Shown: positions 48,316 through 60,118 of the stretch, in pieces
Numbering within the stretch: position 1 is the stretch's first letter
How the letters are laid out: the number at the start of each line of letters is the position of its first letter
Assembly: GCA_030035585.1 (NCBI GenBank)
Contig: CM057482.1
Location: 59,214,828-59,278,827 of the forward strand
Source: Dugong dugon
Lineage: Eukaryota; Chordata; Mammalia; Sirenia; Dugongidae
DNA length: 64,000 nt
Direction: 5' to 3'
The notes under the pieces: generated by a model
What the model was told of the DNA's origin: nothing
Seen by the model: the letters and a program-made list of their open reading frames with translations, nothing else
The model's database searches: none
Program-made: the position numbers and the translations under genes

Positions 48316-51315
48316 CTAATACAGGAGCACCTAAATACATAAAACAAACACTGAAAGAACTGAAAGCAGAAACAGTTCTGCAATAATAGTGGGAAATTTC
48401 AATATGCCATTCTCAATAATGGACAAAACATCTAGAAAGAAGACTAACAAGGAAACAAAAGACCTGAATGACACAATAAACAAACTAGATTGAACAGACA
48501 TGTAGATAGAGATCACTCCACTCAACAACAGCACAGTACACATTTTACTCCAGTGCGTTTAGATCATTCTCCAGAATAGACCATATTTTAGGTCACAAAA
48601 CACGTCTCAATAACTTTGAGAAAATTGAAATTATACAAAGCATTTTCTCTGAACACAATGGTATGAAACCAGAAATTAGTAATAGGAAGAACACTGAAAA
48701 ATACACAAATATTTGGAAACTGAAAAACACACTAACAAACCCACTATTAACAAACCAATGGGTCTAAGAAGAAATCAAGAGGAAAATTAGAAATTATTTA
48801 AAAACAAATGAAAATGAACATACAGCATATCAAAATCTGTGGGACACAGTGAAAGCAGCACTCAGAGGGAAATTCATAGCTGTAAATGCATATATTAAGA
48901 GAGAAGAAAGATCATTAATCAAAAACCTAGCTGAAAAACTTGAGGAATTAGAAAAAGAAGAACAAATCAAATCCAAACCAACCAGAAGAAAGGAGACAAA
49001 AAAAAATCAGGGTGGGGATAAACAAAATAGAGAATAGAAAAAATTCAATGATAGAAGAAGTTTTTGAATGGATTAATAAAATTGACAAGATTTACCTAGA
49101 GTAACAAAAAAAGGAAGTAGACACATGCATATAAAATTAGAAATGAAAATAGGTGCATTACAATAGAGCCTAATGAAATAAAAATGATCATTAGAGAATA
49201 CCATGAAAAATTGTATGCCAATACATTTGACAAATTAAGATAAAATGGACAGATTCTTAGAAACACACAAACTACCTAAACTAACATACAAAGAAACAGA
49301 AGACCTCAACAGACTTATTACAAGTGAAGAGATCAAAGAAGTAAGCAAAAACCTCCCAACAAGGAAAAGTCCAGGTCTGGATGGCTTCACTGAACGAATT
49401 CTACCATTTACAGTAGAAATGACACCAATCCTTCTTATTCTCTTCCCAAAAAATAGAACTCATTCCGTGACGTTATCATCATCCTGATAGCAAAAGTAAA
49501 GCAAAGCACCACAAAAAATAAAACTACAACCAATATTTCTGGTGAATATTGATGCAAAAATACTCAATAAAATATTAGCAAACAAAATACAGAAGCATAT
49601 TAGAAAGATTATACATCATGACCAAGTGGAATTCATCCCAATAATTCAGGATGATTCAACACTAGAAAATCAATCAATGAAATACACCACACTAATAGAG
49701 CAAAGAAAAAAACCACATGATCATCTCAGTCAATGCAGAGAAGGCTTCTGACAAAGTCCAACAGTCTTTCACAATGAAAGCACTCAACAAAATAGAAATC
49801 AATAGAAAATTCCTCAATATGATAAAGGGCATTTATGAAAAACCTACAGCTAACATCATACTCAATGGAGAAATACTGAAAGTACTCCCCTTAAGATCAG
49901 GAAAAAGACAGCGGTGCCTGCTCTCACAACTGCTATTCAAAACTGTACCGGAAGTTCTAGCCAGAGTAATTAGTCAAGGGAAAAAAAAATCCAAATTGGG
50001 AATTACAGATCACATGATCCTATATATAGAAGACTCCAAAGAACCCACAAGAAAGCTACTAGAGCTAATGAATTCATTTATCATCAAAGTGGCAGGATAC
50101 AACATCAACACACAAAAATCATTTGGGTTTTTATACATCAGCAGTGAAGAAGCTGAAAAGGAAACTAAGAAAACAATCCCATTTACAAAAGCGTCTAAAA
50201 GAATAACTAGGAATAAATTTAACTCAGGAAGTGAAAGACTTGTACAGAGAAAACTATAAAATACTACTAAAGAATTAAAGAAGACCTAAATAAACAGAAA
50301 GACATTTCATATTTATGGATCAGAAGATTCAATAGTGTCAAGATGTCAATACCACCTAAAGCAGTCTATATATTCAATGCAATCTCCCTCAAAATTCCAA
50401 CAGCCTTGTTTGCAGAAATGGGAAAATCAATCCTCAAATTTAAATGGAATTGCAAAGGACCTCAAAAAGCCAAAGCAATTCTGGAGGACCCTCACTTTCC
50501 AATCTCAAAACATATAGCAAAGCTACAGTGATCAAAACAGTCTGGTAGTACTATAATGAAAGACACAGGTCAATGAAATAGAATTGAGATCCCAGAAGTA
50601 AGGGCACACATCTGTGGTAAACTAATCCTCAACAAGGGTGCTAAATCTATCAAATGGGAAAAAATAGCCTCTAGGACAACTTGATTTCCACATGCAAAAG
50701 AATGAAGGTACAATTGGTCTCCTTTCACCTGAAGCAACAGAGGAAGGAGAGTCAGGAATTGGAGGAGTAAATTGAATGTGTGTCTAGTTGCCTCTATTAA
50801 CAACTTCTGTCTTTGCAATGAGACCAGAACTGGATGCTGCCCGGCTACCATTACTGAATATTTTGATCAAAGATTCTATAGAAGAATCCTGATAAAAAGG
50901 AGGAAAAATATGGAGCAGAATTTCAAATTCTCAATGGAATCCAGACTTTCTGTATCTGTTGAGGCTGGATGAATCTCAAAACTATGCAATAGTTTAAGAT
51001 AGTCTTTAAACTTAAACGTTAAACCAAAATTACCCCTTGAAGTCTTTTTTAAATCAAAAAATAGCTTATCTTAATTAGTAAAGTACATCTGATTTGAGCA
51101 TTATGCTCTTTTAAAGAATTATATTTGTGAAATAAAATTGACAGTGGCAAATCAAAAGTTAAGATGGGAAGGTTAGGGGTAGTGAGTTTAAGATAATGAT
51201 AGTGAGAATGGTAGCACAACTTGAAGAATATAATCAATATTACTCAATTGAACGTTAAGAAATTGTTGAAATGGTGTATCTGTGGCTAAATATACTTTCA
51301 CCAAATTAAAAAATT
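48316..51315 (+). pseudogene. Older L1, 5'-truncated: ORF2 to 3' end
   Basis: Begins in the endonuclease domain (ACCTAAATACATAAAACAAAC), continues through the reverse transcriptase (frames at 48849-49037, 49245-49487, 49542-49751, 49717-50259) and on to a 3' UTR that ends AATTAAAAAATTAAAAG near 51320. The FADD box reads ITDH, so the catalytic site is gone. Motif B reads RQRCLLSQLLF. More diverged than L1-A and L1-B. Confidence 0.88.
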
Positions 51316-52326
51316 AAAAGTAAATTATCCAGCCTTTTAAAAATCTCAGTGGTATTACTACTTTGTGCAGTCTATGTAACTCAAACCATTTGAAATAAAA
51401 AATGAAAGGAGGCACAGTCATTGAATTGTTTGTACTACCCCAAGTTCATTGACTCATTTGTACTCAATGGAGGATACTGACATTATTATTCAAAACATAC
51501 CAGAGCTAATAAAAAGGGAAGACCACAACCACAACAGATACCTTTAGAGAATCAGAGACAAAAATGACGAGCCAACATTATGACATGTTTTAACCAATTT
51601 GCAGAAAAGAACTAGTCTTCTTCATTTTTATAACTCACAGCATTTGCATGGGGCTCAGGAAATGTGGCTAAATTTAATTGGGAAAGAAGCTCCAGAGGCA
51701 GCAGTAAATAACTTTTATAGAAAAGAAGGCTGTAGTTATTAAAATCACAGTAAGAATTGCCAAACAGATGAGAAAACATGTTCATGTGTTATTCAGTGAA
51801 AAAAGAGAACCTATATGGCAGGTGCTTGAGGATCCAATGGTCAGGACAGGTCATAGAGTGGTTTTGAGGAAGGTGAATGGGCACTCCCTAGGAAGCGACA
51901 TATAAATTACTGGAAAGTACCACACACCTAGTTGGGGTTTTTGTCTCTCAAGTCTCCACCCCTCTTCCCACCAAGGCCAGTCTCTCAACTCCATTGAAAG
52001 AAAAACTTGGTCTATAAACCCATGTATTACATTCCAAAAGTTCTTGCTTAAAATTATCTTACCCTCTTGGATGTTTTTTCTTGAAAAGTTACCTGGAAGC
52101 CCAATCTTCACCAGTTAATCAAGGTTCTCAGAAGCTTTCAAGGACAGAGGGCCAGATGTCATAATCACAAACAATTACTGAACAAAAATCGTGTCCCTCA
52201 GGAAAGGAAGCAGTCTTTGTTGATTATGATGCAACAAATACCAAAATTACAGAACGGGAATGGTAAAGTAAGAACTTCAAAAATTCTGCTCCTTTACAAA
52301 ATCAGTGAGAACACTGTCAAAAGTTA
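51316..52326. other. OCA2 intron 18, no feature recognised
   Basis: Single-copy looking. An 86-codon minus-strand frame (51851-52111) is unrecognised. Confidence 0.45.
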
Positions 52327-52788
52327 TGAAAATCAGGAGGCGGACCCAACATGGTACTATAGACAGAAACACCATGCCGCCCCTCCATGGCAAAGACAGG
52401 AAAAACTAAGTCAAATAGGGACAAACGTCCAATCCTGGACTCCTGAGCATCAAATGAAGAGATAAAGAACTCAACCAAGCACCGAATGGAATAAGAAACT
52501 GGCAGAGAACAAAGAGCAAAGAGAGATACAAGCGGAGGTCCCCTATCACCTAACACACCACGGATATACCATCTTGGACTCCTGTAGGAGATCGGCGGAG
52601 TAGGAATATGGGAAAGCAGCTTCACAGAGCTCCCAGCAGAAGACAGAGCACCCGGTAACCAGCAAAACATGCTTTTCCACCCTCCACCCTTCTTCCCCCG
52701 CTCAGCTTCCACCACTTCCCAGCAGACCAGGGTTACTTGGCTGGGAGGTATCAGCTCCATGCCACTTGGATTTGCCCTGCCCACACCA

Positions 52789-53690
52789 GTTGGCTCCTTC
52801 GGTGCCATTTCTTTGCTGCTGGTATTACTTTTTTTAACTTCTTTTGGTTTCTTCCCTGCCTCTCACCTCCTCCCCCTCCTTTCTCTCAAAAACTTGGCTC
52901 CATGTACCATCTTTGCTTCTTCTTGACAGGCTGTGAAGTGCCATTTGGCTGGGGAATGGCTTCCTAAATCCGTACCACCATGCTGGTGGGATCCCTGGAG
53001 TCTTTGTTTGTTTGTTTGCTTTCTCTTTATTTTTTCATTTTTGTTTTTCTTCATTTCTCGGTTTCTAGTCTCTCTCCACTTACCTTCTTTTCCTGTCTCC
53101 TGAATTCCTGGTGCTGTGTGCCATATCTGCCCTTCTATCCAGGCTGTACTGTGCAGCTTAGGAGCCACCTCCCTGGTCTGTGCAGCCATGCCAGTGGGAT
53201 CCCTGGGGGCATCTTTTTTCTTTTTCTTTTCTCCTTTTTGTCTTTCTTCATTTCTCAGTTTCTCGTCTTTCTTTACTTACCTTCATTTCCTGTCTCCTGA
53301 ATACCTGGCACTGTGTGTTATCTCCACCCCTTCTTGTCAGGCTGTACTGTGCAGCTTGGGAGTCACTTCCCCAGTTTATGCAGTGGCACTGGTGGGATCC
53401 CTGGAGACATTTCCTTTTTTTTTTTTGTATTATTTTTTCTCTATTTTTTTCTTTTTGTTTTTATTCACTTCTCAGTTTCTTGTCTCTTTCTACTTTCCTT
53501 ATTTTCCTCTCTCCTGAATACCTGATGCTGTGTGCCATCTCTGCCCCTTAGAGACAGGCTTTGTCCCAAGGCTTGTGAGCCACTTCTCTGGTCACTGGTG
53601 GAATCCCTGCTGGCATTTTTCTTTATTTTTTTCTCTTTTTCTTTTTGCTTTTCTTCGTTTTTCATTTTCTTGTCTCTCCACTCCAGCAAC
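52789..53690 (+). repeat. Tandem about 200-bp monomers in L1-E 5' UTR
   Basis: The unit start TGG(G/A)ATCCCTG recurs at 52987, 53195, 53393 and 53599 (spacing 208, 198, 206), with a diverged first unit from about 52789. Each unit has a T-rich middle (CTTCATTTCTCAGTTTC), then TCTCCTGAATACCTG, TGTGTGCCATCTCTGCCC and CAGGCTGTACTGTGCAGCTT. L1 promoters of rodents and others have similar head-to-tail monomers. Confidence 0.88.
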
Positions 53691-54181
53691 AGGCTCCTTC
53701 AGCACTTTTTTTCTTTTCACTCCTGGTTCTCTATCCTTTCTTTTCTCCCATACCAAACTTAGCTCTACACATAACAACTTCCTCCTTCCCTCCTGCTTAT
53801 CTGCACATGAACTGAACATTATACCCCCAAGCAGCACAGGCATGGCCTGCCAGAATCTGCCCTGCACTGACCCCAGGCCCGCCCTGTTGTCCTCAGTATA
53901 TGCCACAAACCATCCCAGTAGCTCCCCTTCAGCTGAACCAGCCCTGCTGCACCACAGTTGAGTGACTGGCCTAACCCATTGGACAAGGAGGTGAAAAGTA
54001 TTGTGCTGACAGACGAGCAAACAACAAAGACTGTACAACCAACCTGCTCAGATATAACCAAATAAAACAAAAAGCAGGATGAAACAAACATTGTACAATC
54101 AATAAACAAAGAAAACAACTACTGAAAGTCCTGAAGACAGGAGATAATATCAAAACATTTAAAAAAAAAAAAAAGGACAGG

Positions 54182-55098
54182 ATGGTTCCAGTAGGCATCC
54201 AAAATAAAACATCAGATGACTTTCCAGTAGAAGAAAAGGCACTGGAACTACCTAATAGGAAATTCAAATCTCTAATATTCAGAGTTATCCAAGAGATGAA
54301 ACAAAAAGCAGACAAAAATGAAAAAATAGACAAATTCATGGGAAAGGCAGATGAATTCACAGAAATACAGACAAAGCAATGGAAGAATTCAGGAAAATAA
54401 TACAGGAACAAAATGTCAAAATAAATTCACAATCAGAAATCATACAAAAACAGCAATTAGAAATCCGAAAGATAAACAACAACATTTCAGAAATGGACAG
54501 TGTCATAGAAGGTCTGAGGAGCAGGTTTGAAACAATGGAAGACAGGATCAGTGAAACTGAACAAAAATACTTGGATATCACTTTGAGGAAAAAGAAAGAA
54601 GAATGAAGAAACCCTGAGAATGATGTGGGATACAATCAAAAGTAAAAATCTGCAAGTGATCACAATTCCAGAATAGGGAGAGAATATGCAGAACACAGAG
54701 AGGATCACTAAAGAACTGCTGACAGAAAACTTTCCTAATATCATGAAAGATGAAAAGCTAACCATCCAAGAAGCTCAACAAATCCTATATAGGATAGACT
54801 CAAAAATAAAATCGCCAAGCATATCATAATCACACTTGCTAAAAACGAAGACAAAGAATCCTGAGAGCAGCTTAAGAAAGAAAAAGTCACATACACAGGG
54901 GAAACAATAACACTAAGCTCTGATTACTTAGCAGAAACCATGCAGGCAAGAAGGCAGATGGATGACATATACAAAACCTTGAAAGAAAAAAACTGCCAAC
55001 TAAGAATAATACATCCTGCAAAACTGTCATTCAAATATGATGGTGGAATTAGGATATATCCAGATAAAAAGAAATTAAGAGAATATGTAAAAACCTAA
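54182..55098 (+). pseudogene. L1-E ORF1 (ORF1p), broken
   Basis: First frame 54182-54400 (starts MVPVGIQNKTSDDFP) shifts into 54379-54606, which carries the coiled coil (QKQQLEIRKINNNISEMDSV). The RNA-binding middle (FPNIMKDEKLTIQEAQQ) and C-terminal domain (MQARRQMDDIYKTLKEKNCQ) follow in other frames up to about 55098. At least three lesions; no intact product. Confidence 0.85.
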
Positions 55099-55983
55099 CC
55101 AAACTTAAAAGAAATATTAAAGGGAACCCTTCCATTTTGAGAACAAACATCAGAGGGATGAAAGTCTGAATCTAGGATGCAAGATCACACCAGCCAGATA
55201 CCAACCCAGGAAATGAACCCTCAAGGACTATTCAAAACCAAAAGATTTACAACAGGGAACCAGAGGGGTTAATCTGTAAATAACAACAATGTCAGAACAA
55301 TAAAAAAGGGAATAAATGGTGTAGGTATAGAACCTTCTAATGGAGAGGAAAGTAAGGGCTACCAAGTGATAACAGACTGGTTCAAATATAGAAAGAAGGG
55401 TAAATTTCAAGGTAACCACAAAGAAAGTTAACAAACCTACTCATCAAAATAATAAAACTTAAGGACTCAGTAAGAATAAAATCTACAAAGACAAAAGAAA
55501 TGAAAAAAATCCACAAACAAAAGGAATTCAGCACAGGAGAGTAAGAGGAACAAAGAAAATTTCACCACCACACAAGAAAAGCACCACAAAATGACAGCAA
55601 TAAACTCACACCTATCAATAACTACACTGAACATCAATAACTACACTGAACATAAATAGACTAAATGCACCCATAAAGAGACAGACAGTGACAGAATGGA
55701 TAAAAAAAAACAGGATCCATCAGTACGCTGTCTTTAAGAGACACACCTTAGAAACAAAGACATAAATTTATTAAAAATCAAAGATTGGAAAAAAGATATA
55801 TACCAAGCAAACAGCTACCAAAAAAGAACAGGAGTTGCAATACTAATCTCATATAAAACAGACTTTAAAATAAAATCCACCATAAAGGCAAAGAAGGGCA
55901 TTTTATAATGATCAAAGGGATGGTCCATCATGAAGACATAACCATAATAAATATCTACACACCCAATGACAGGGCTTCAAAAC

Positions 55984-58336
55984 TCAGAAAATTAGCCAAA
56001 GGCTTACAGTACTACAAGGAGCATTTATTCAAGAAAAATAGCTGAATATCCATGACAAGAGCAAGCTTTGTCATTTCAACTTGCCCTATTCCCATCCCCT
56101 CTCCCTAGCTCCATGGTAGCCTTGAAAACATACAGTGTTACAATCATGGTGGAAACCAGCAGCGTAACAGCCATTGGAGGAGGCAGAATGTGATTAGAGG
56201 TCCCCAAACCCCCATCCCAGAGAACTGTCATTATCTGAGCTGTCTGGAAGTTCCCTGGAAAACCCCACTCTCAGTGCTTGTCTTTATTTGGTCTGAATCA
56301 GAGCTCACTCACTATTAACAGCTTTCCCCCAGGGTTTCTGTTGAAAACCGTCAGCAGAAATTGTTTAACATTGCAACTGCCTGAGAAGGCAATAAAAGTT
56401 GGGGCTAACAAGAAACTGACCAAAAAACTTAAAAGAAAAAGCTGGGGAATGATATGTCCATAGGGTATTTTGGAAAAACTCCAACATATTCTTGTGAATC
56501 TAGAAGGTCAAATGTATGCACAGGACTGTGTACATGTCTAGAAAAGACTTGCAAAGGCCCTATTTCTCATCCCTGGATGATCTTAAGGCTCTACCCAAGC
56601 AGGAAGTTAAGGCAAGTACAGAGTTGTAAGCTGTCTGGTGAAGCTTTGAAGGATTGCCCCAACATGCATACAGAGCCTCTTGGCAAAGGCAGGTGAATTA
56701 TTGGTTCAAGGCATTTAAGGAAATCTCTCTCCAATCATTAGCTTACCACTAAGATAATCAAGCAGAGACTTCAGTGGCTACACATGAAATAGAATATATA
56801 CTTTACAGAATTCGTTTATAAAAGTCACTAAACAAAGAAATAAATCGCAACAATAACTAACATTGGTGAAAGGGGAGAATACTGATTTTCATAGTAACCA
56901 CATTATATTATTTAAACATGTCCAATTTCAACAATGAAAATCTAAAACACATAAAGAAGCAATAAAATATGGTCTATACAAAGTGGGAAGAAAGGAGTAA
57001 ATAAAAAGTTTACCTGAGGAAGCCCAGACATTGGACTTATTAGACAAAGACTTTAAATCAGCTATTTAAAAATGTTCACAGAACTAAAGGAAATCATGTG
57101 TAAAGAACTAAAGAAAAGTATGATAATGATGTCTCAACAAATAAAGAATTACAATAAAGAGACAGAAATTGTAAAAAAAGAAGCAAGTAGAAGTTCTGGA
57201 ATTGATATAATAACTGAAATTTCATAATAACGGAAATTTTAAAATTCACCAAAGGGGCCCAACAGCAGATTTGAGCTGGCAGATGAATTAGTAATCCTGA
57301 ATATACCCAGTCTAAGAAACAGCAATATAAAGGAATGAAGAAAAGTGAACAAAGTCTCAGAGACCTATAGGACACCATCAAGAACATCAAAATATGCATA
57401 ATGGGACTCCCAGAAGGAGGGAGAGTGAGAAAGGAACAGAAAAGAATATCTGAAGAAATAATTGGCAAAAAAATCCCAAATTTAATTAAAAAAACATTAA
57501 TTTTCACATCCATGAAGTGAAACAAGTTCCAAATAAAATAAACTCAAAGAGATTCACACCTAGACAGATCATAATCAAACTCTTGTAGACAAAGACTCTT
57601 GAAAACAGCAAGAAGAAACTCATCACATATAAGGTATCCTTAATACGATTTACAGATGACTCCTTATCAGAAAGTATAGAAGCCAAAGTCACTAGGATGA
57701 CATATTCAAAGTTCCAAAAGAAAAAGATTGTCAACCAGGCAGCAAAACTATTGCTCCAAAATGAAGGAGAAATTAAGATATTCCAGATAAACAAAAACTG
57801 AAAGAATTCATTAACACCCCTATCCTCCAAGAAGTAGTAAAGGGATCTTTCAGACTGAAATGAAAGGACATTAGACAGAAACTCAAATCTACATGAAGAA
57901 ATAAACACCACCTGTAAAGATAATTATATACATAAATATAAAAGACAATACAAATGTAATTTTTGTAACTTTTTTAAAAATCTGATTTAAAAGACTGCAT
58001 AAATCGATAATTATAAAACTGTGTTGATGTGCACATAGTGTATAAATATGCAATTTGCATGACAATTATAACAAAAAGAGGGGGAGGAAACAGCTATATA
58101 AAAGAAAACTTTTCTATATTACTGAAATGGAGTTGGTATTGATCTCAATTAGACTGTTATAAATTAAGATGTTAATTGTAATTCCTTAGGGCAACTGCTA
58201 AGAAGATACCTCAAAAAGACAGAGTAATAAGCAATTAAAATTCTACAGTAGAAAAAAATCTACTTAACACAAAAGATGGAAGTAATTGAGAAATAAAGGA
58301 ATAAAAAAACATAAGACATATAGAAAACAAATAGCA
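55984..58336 (+). pseudogene. Old L1M element: 5' UTR and ORF1, sense
   Basis: From about 56990 the sequence is the ORF1 of an old L1M (CCTGAGGAAGCCCAGACATTGG, ACACCATCAAGAACATC, CATAATGGGACTCCCAGAAGG, AAAATGAAGGAGAAATTAAG), then the spacer before ORF2 with TTAATTGTAATTCCTTAGGGC. 55984-56990 is probably its 5' UTR. All frames are broken. It continues after the SINE to 58760 with CATTAAATGTAAATGGATG, the start of ORF2. Confidence 0.82.
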
Positions 58337-58695
58337 AAATGTTGTTAGCTGTTGTTATTAGCTGTTGTCAAGTCATCCCTCAACTCATGGTAATGCCATG
58401 CACAAAAGAAGAAAACGCTACCCAGTCCTGTGCTATCCCTGTGATTAGTTCAGATTAGATTGTTGTGATCTATAGGGTTTTCACTGGCTAATTTTCAGAA
58501 TAGATTACCAGGCTTTTCTTCCTACTATGTCTTAGTCTGGAAGCTCTGCTGAAATCTGCTCAGCCTCATAGCAGCACACAAGCCTCCAATGACAGACAGG
58601 TGGTGGCTACGTATAAGGAGCAGTGTCCTGGAATTGAACCAAGGTCTCCCATGTGGATGGAGAGAATTTTACTACTGAACCACCACTGTCACATA
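58337..58695 (-). mobile_element. tRNA-Gly-like Afrotherian SINE
   Basis: The minus-strand head reads GTGGTGGTTCAGTAGTAAAATTC with GGGAGACCTTGGTTCAATTCC as B box, which is close to tRNA-Gly. The tail on the plus strand begins TTGTTAGCTGTTGTTATTAGC. The family differs from the common AfroSINE. Not a functional tRNA gene: it is mutated and followed by a long SINE body (GTCTTAGTCTGGAAGCTCTG). Imperfect flanks ATAGCAAAAT / GTAACAAAAT may be target duplications. Confidence 0.85.
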
Positions 58696-58765
58696 AGTAA
58701 CAAAATAAGAAACATAAATTCTAGCATATCGGTAATTACATTAAATGTAAATGGATGTTGATAGG

Positions 58766-59312
58766 TGTCTTAGACTAGGTTCTCCAGAGAAGCAAAACCA
58801 GTAAAGCGTATAAATATATAGAGAGAGATTTATATCAAGGTATTGTCTCATGTGGTTGTACAGGCTGTAATTTCCCAAGCCCGTGGGTCAGGAAAGAGGC
58901 TTCTCCTGATTCACACAGCCACAGGGGCTGGCAAACCCAAGATCAGCAAGCTGGACAGAAGGGCTGTTGCTTACAGGCAGTGAAGATCAATGAATCCCAA
59001 GATAGGCAGGCAAGACTGCAGGTAAGCTGCTAGCTCAAGTCCCAAGAACTGGAGGTCAGATGAACAGGAGCCAGCTGCAGGATCCAGAACAAGCAAAAGC
59101 TCCCAAGCCTTGCCAGAATGTCCACCCACACTCACTGCAGTCCACACGTCCAAAGAAACTCCCCTTCAACTGACTGGCTACTCACAGCAGATCCCATCAT
59201 GGAGGTGATCACACATCAAATCTCAACAGGGAAGTTATCACAACACTATATGACTGCCAAAACACTGAGAATCACGGCCCAGCGAAGTTGACACAAAACC
59301 TTAACCATCACA
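58766..59312 (-). mobile_element. LTR, ERVL/MaLR type, antisense
   Basis: On the minus strand it runs from TGTGATGGTTAAGG to CTAAGACA (TG...CA ends), 547 bases. Internal plus-strand markers: GGTTCTCCAGAGAAGCAAAACC and ATCACGGCCCAGCGAAGTTGAC. The 46385-46486 fragment belongs to the same family. No matching 5-bp duplication was seen. Confidence 0.75.
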
Positions 59313-59314
59313 AG

Positions 59315-59820
59315 TGTCATGGATTAAACTGTGTCCCCCCAAAATTTGTGTCAACTTGGCTAGGCTACGATTCCCAGTATTGTGTGATTGTCCACCATTT
59401 TGTCATCTGTTATGATTTTCCTATGTGTTGTAAAATCCTACCTCTATGATATAAATGAGACAGGATTAGAGGCAGTTATGTTAATGAGGCAGAACTCAAT
59501 CTACAAGATTAGGTTGTGCCCCTTCTAAGATATAGAAGACAGAAGTGAGCAGAGAGACATGGGGACCTCATACCACCAAGCAACAAGAGCCAGGAGCACA
59601 CGTCCTTTGGGCCTGGGGTCCCTGTGCCCAGAAACTCCTAAACCAGGTGAAGATTGATGACAAGGACCTTCCCCCAGAGCAACAGAGAAAGAAAGCCTTC
59701 CCCTGGAGTTGGCACCTTGAATTTGGACTTCAGCCTCCTAGACTGTGAAAGAATAAATTTCTCTTTGTTAAAGCCATCCACTTGTGGTATTTCTGTTATA
59801 GCAGCACTTGATAACTAAGA
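59315..59820 (+). mobile_element. MaLR-type solo LTR, sense
   Basis: Starts TGTCATGGATTAAACTGTGTCC two bases after the previous LTR and ends AGCACTTGATAACTAAGA. Same family as 9712-10231. The 67-codon open frame at 59545-59748 is inside the LTR and not a gene. Confidence 0.88.
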
Positions 59821-60118
59821 GAATGGGCATATAACGTATAAAGATATAATTTGTATAACTATAATAGCACAAAAGAGGGGGAAGAAACAGTTATAGAAGA
59901 TAAAAGTTTTGAATACTATTTAAATGAAGTTGGTATTCACCTGAACAACAACAAAAAAACCATACCCATTGCTATCAAGTCAATTCTGACTCATAGCGAC
60001 TGAACTAGACTGTTACAAATTAAGACGTTAATTGTAATCCCCAGGGCAACCACTAAGAAATTAAAAAGGCAAAGAGAATGAATTATATATTTTAAAATGA
60101 TCCAACTATAAGTTGTAT
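59821..60118 (+). pseudogene. Second copy of the L1M pre-ORF2 spacer
   Basis: Repeats the text of 58020-58240 (GAGGGGGAAGAAACAGTTATA; TTAATTGTAATCCCCAGGGC). A 50-base AfroSINE 3' fragment (about 59952-60000, minus) interrupts it; CTGAAC stands on both sides of that fragment. Confidence 0.75.

Larger units (their letters stand above)
52327..55983 (+). mobile_element. L1-E, 5' half only (5' UTR, ORF1, start of ORF2)
   Basis: The 5' end AGGAGGCGGACCCAACATGG and the early 5' UTR match L1-A. The body has monomers (52789-53690), ORF1 (54182-55098) and the first 390 bases of ORF2 from ATGACAGCAATAAAC at 55591. It stops abruptly near 55983, where an older L1M begins. A 5' half without a 3' half is unusual for L1 insertion and points to a later deletion or recombination. 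A tandem duplication of about 18 bases (AATAACTACACTGAACAT) lies at 55619-55653. Confidence 0.88.

Noticed and set aside
52669..54038. Phe/Leu/Ser-rich open frames that look like multi-pass membrane proteins
   Set aside because: They are translations of T-rich L1-E 5' UTR monomers; the repeated units give repeated peptides.
58600..58695. tRNA-Gly-like sequence on the minus strand
   Set aside because: It is the mutated head of a SINE with a long body and not a stand-alone tRNA gene. The same holds for the tRNA-like heads of the AfroSINEs.
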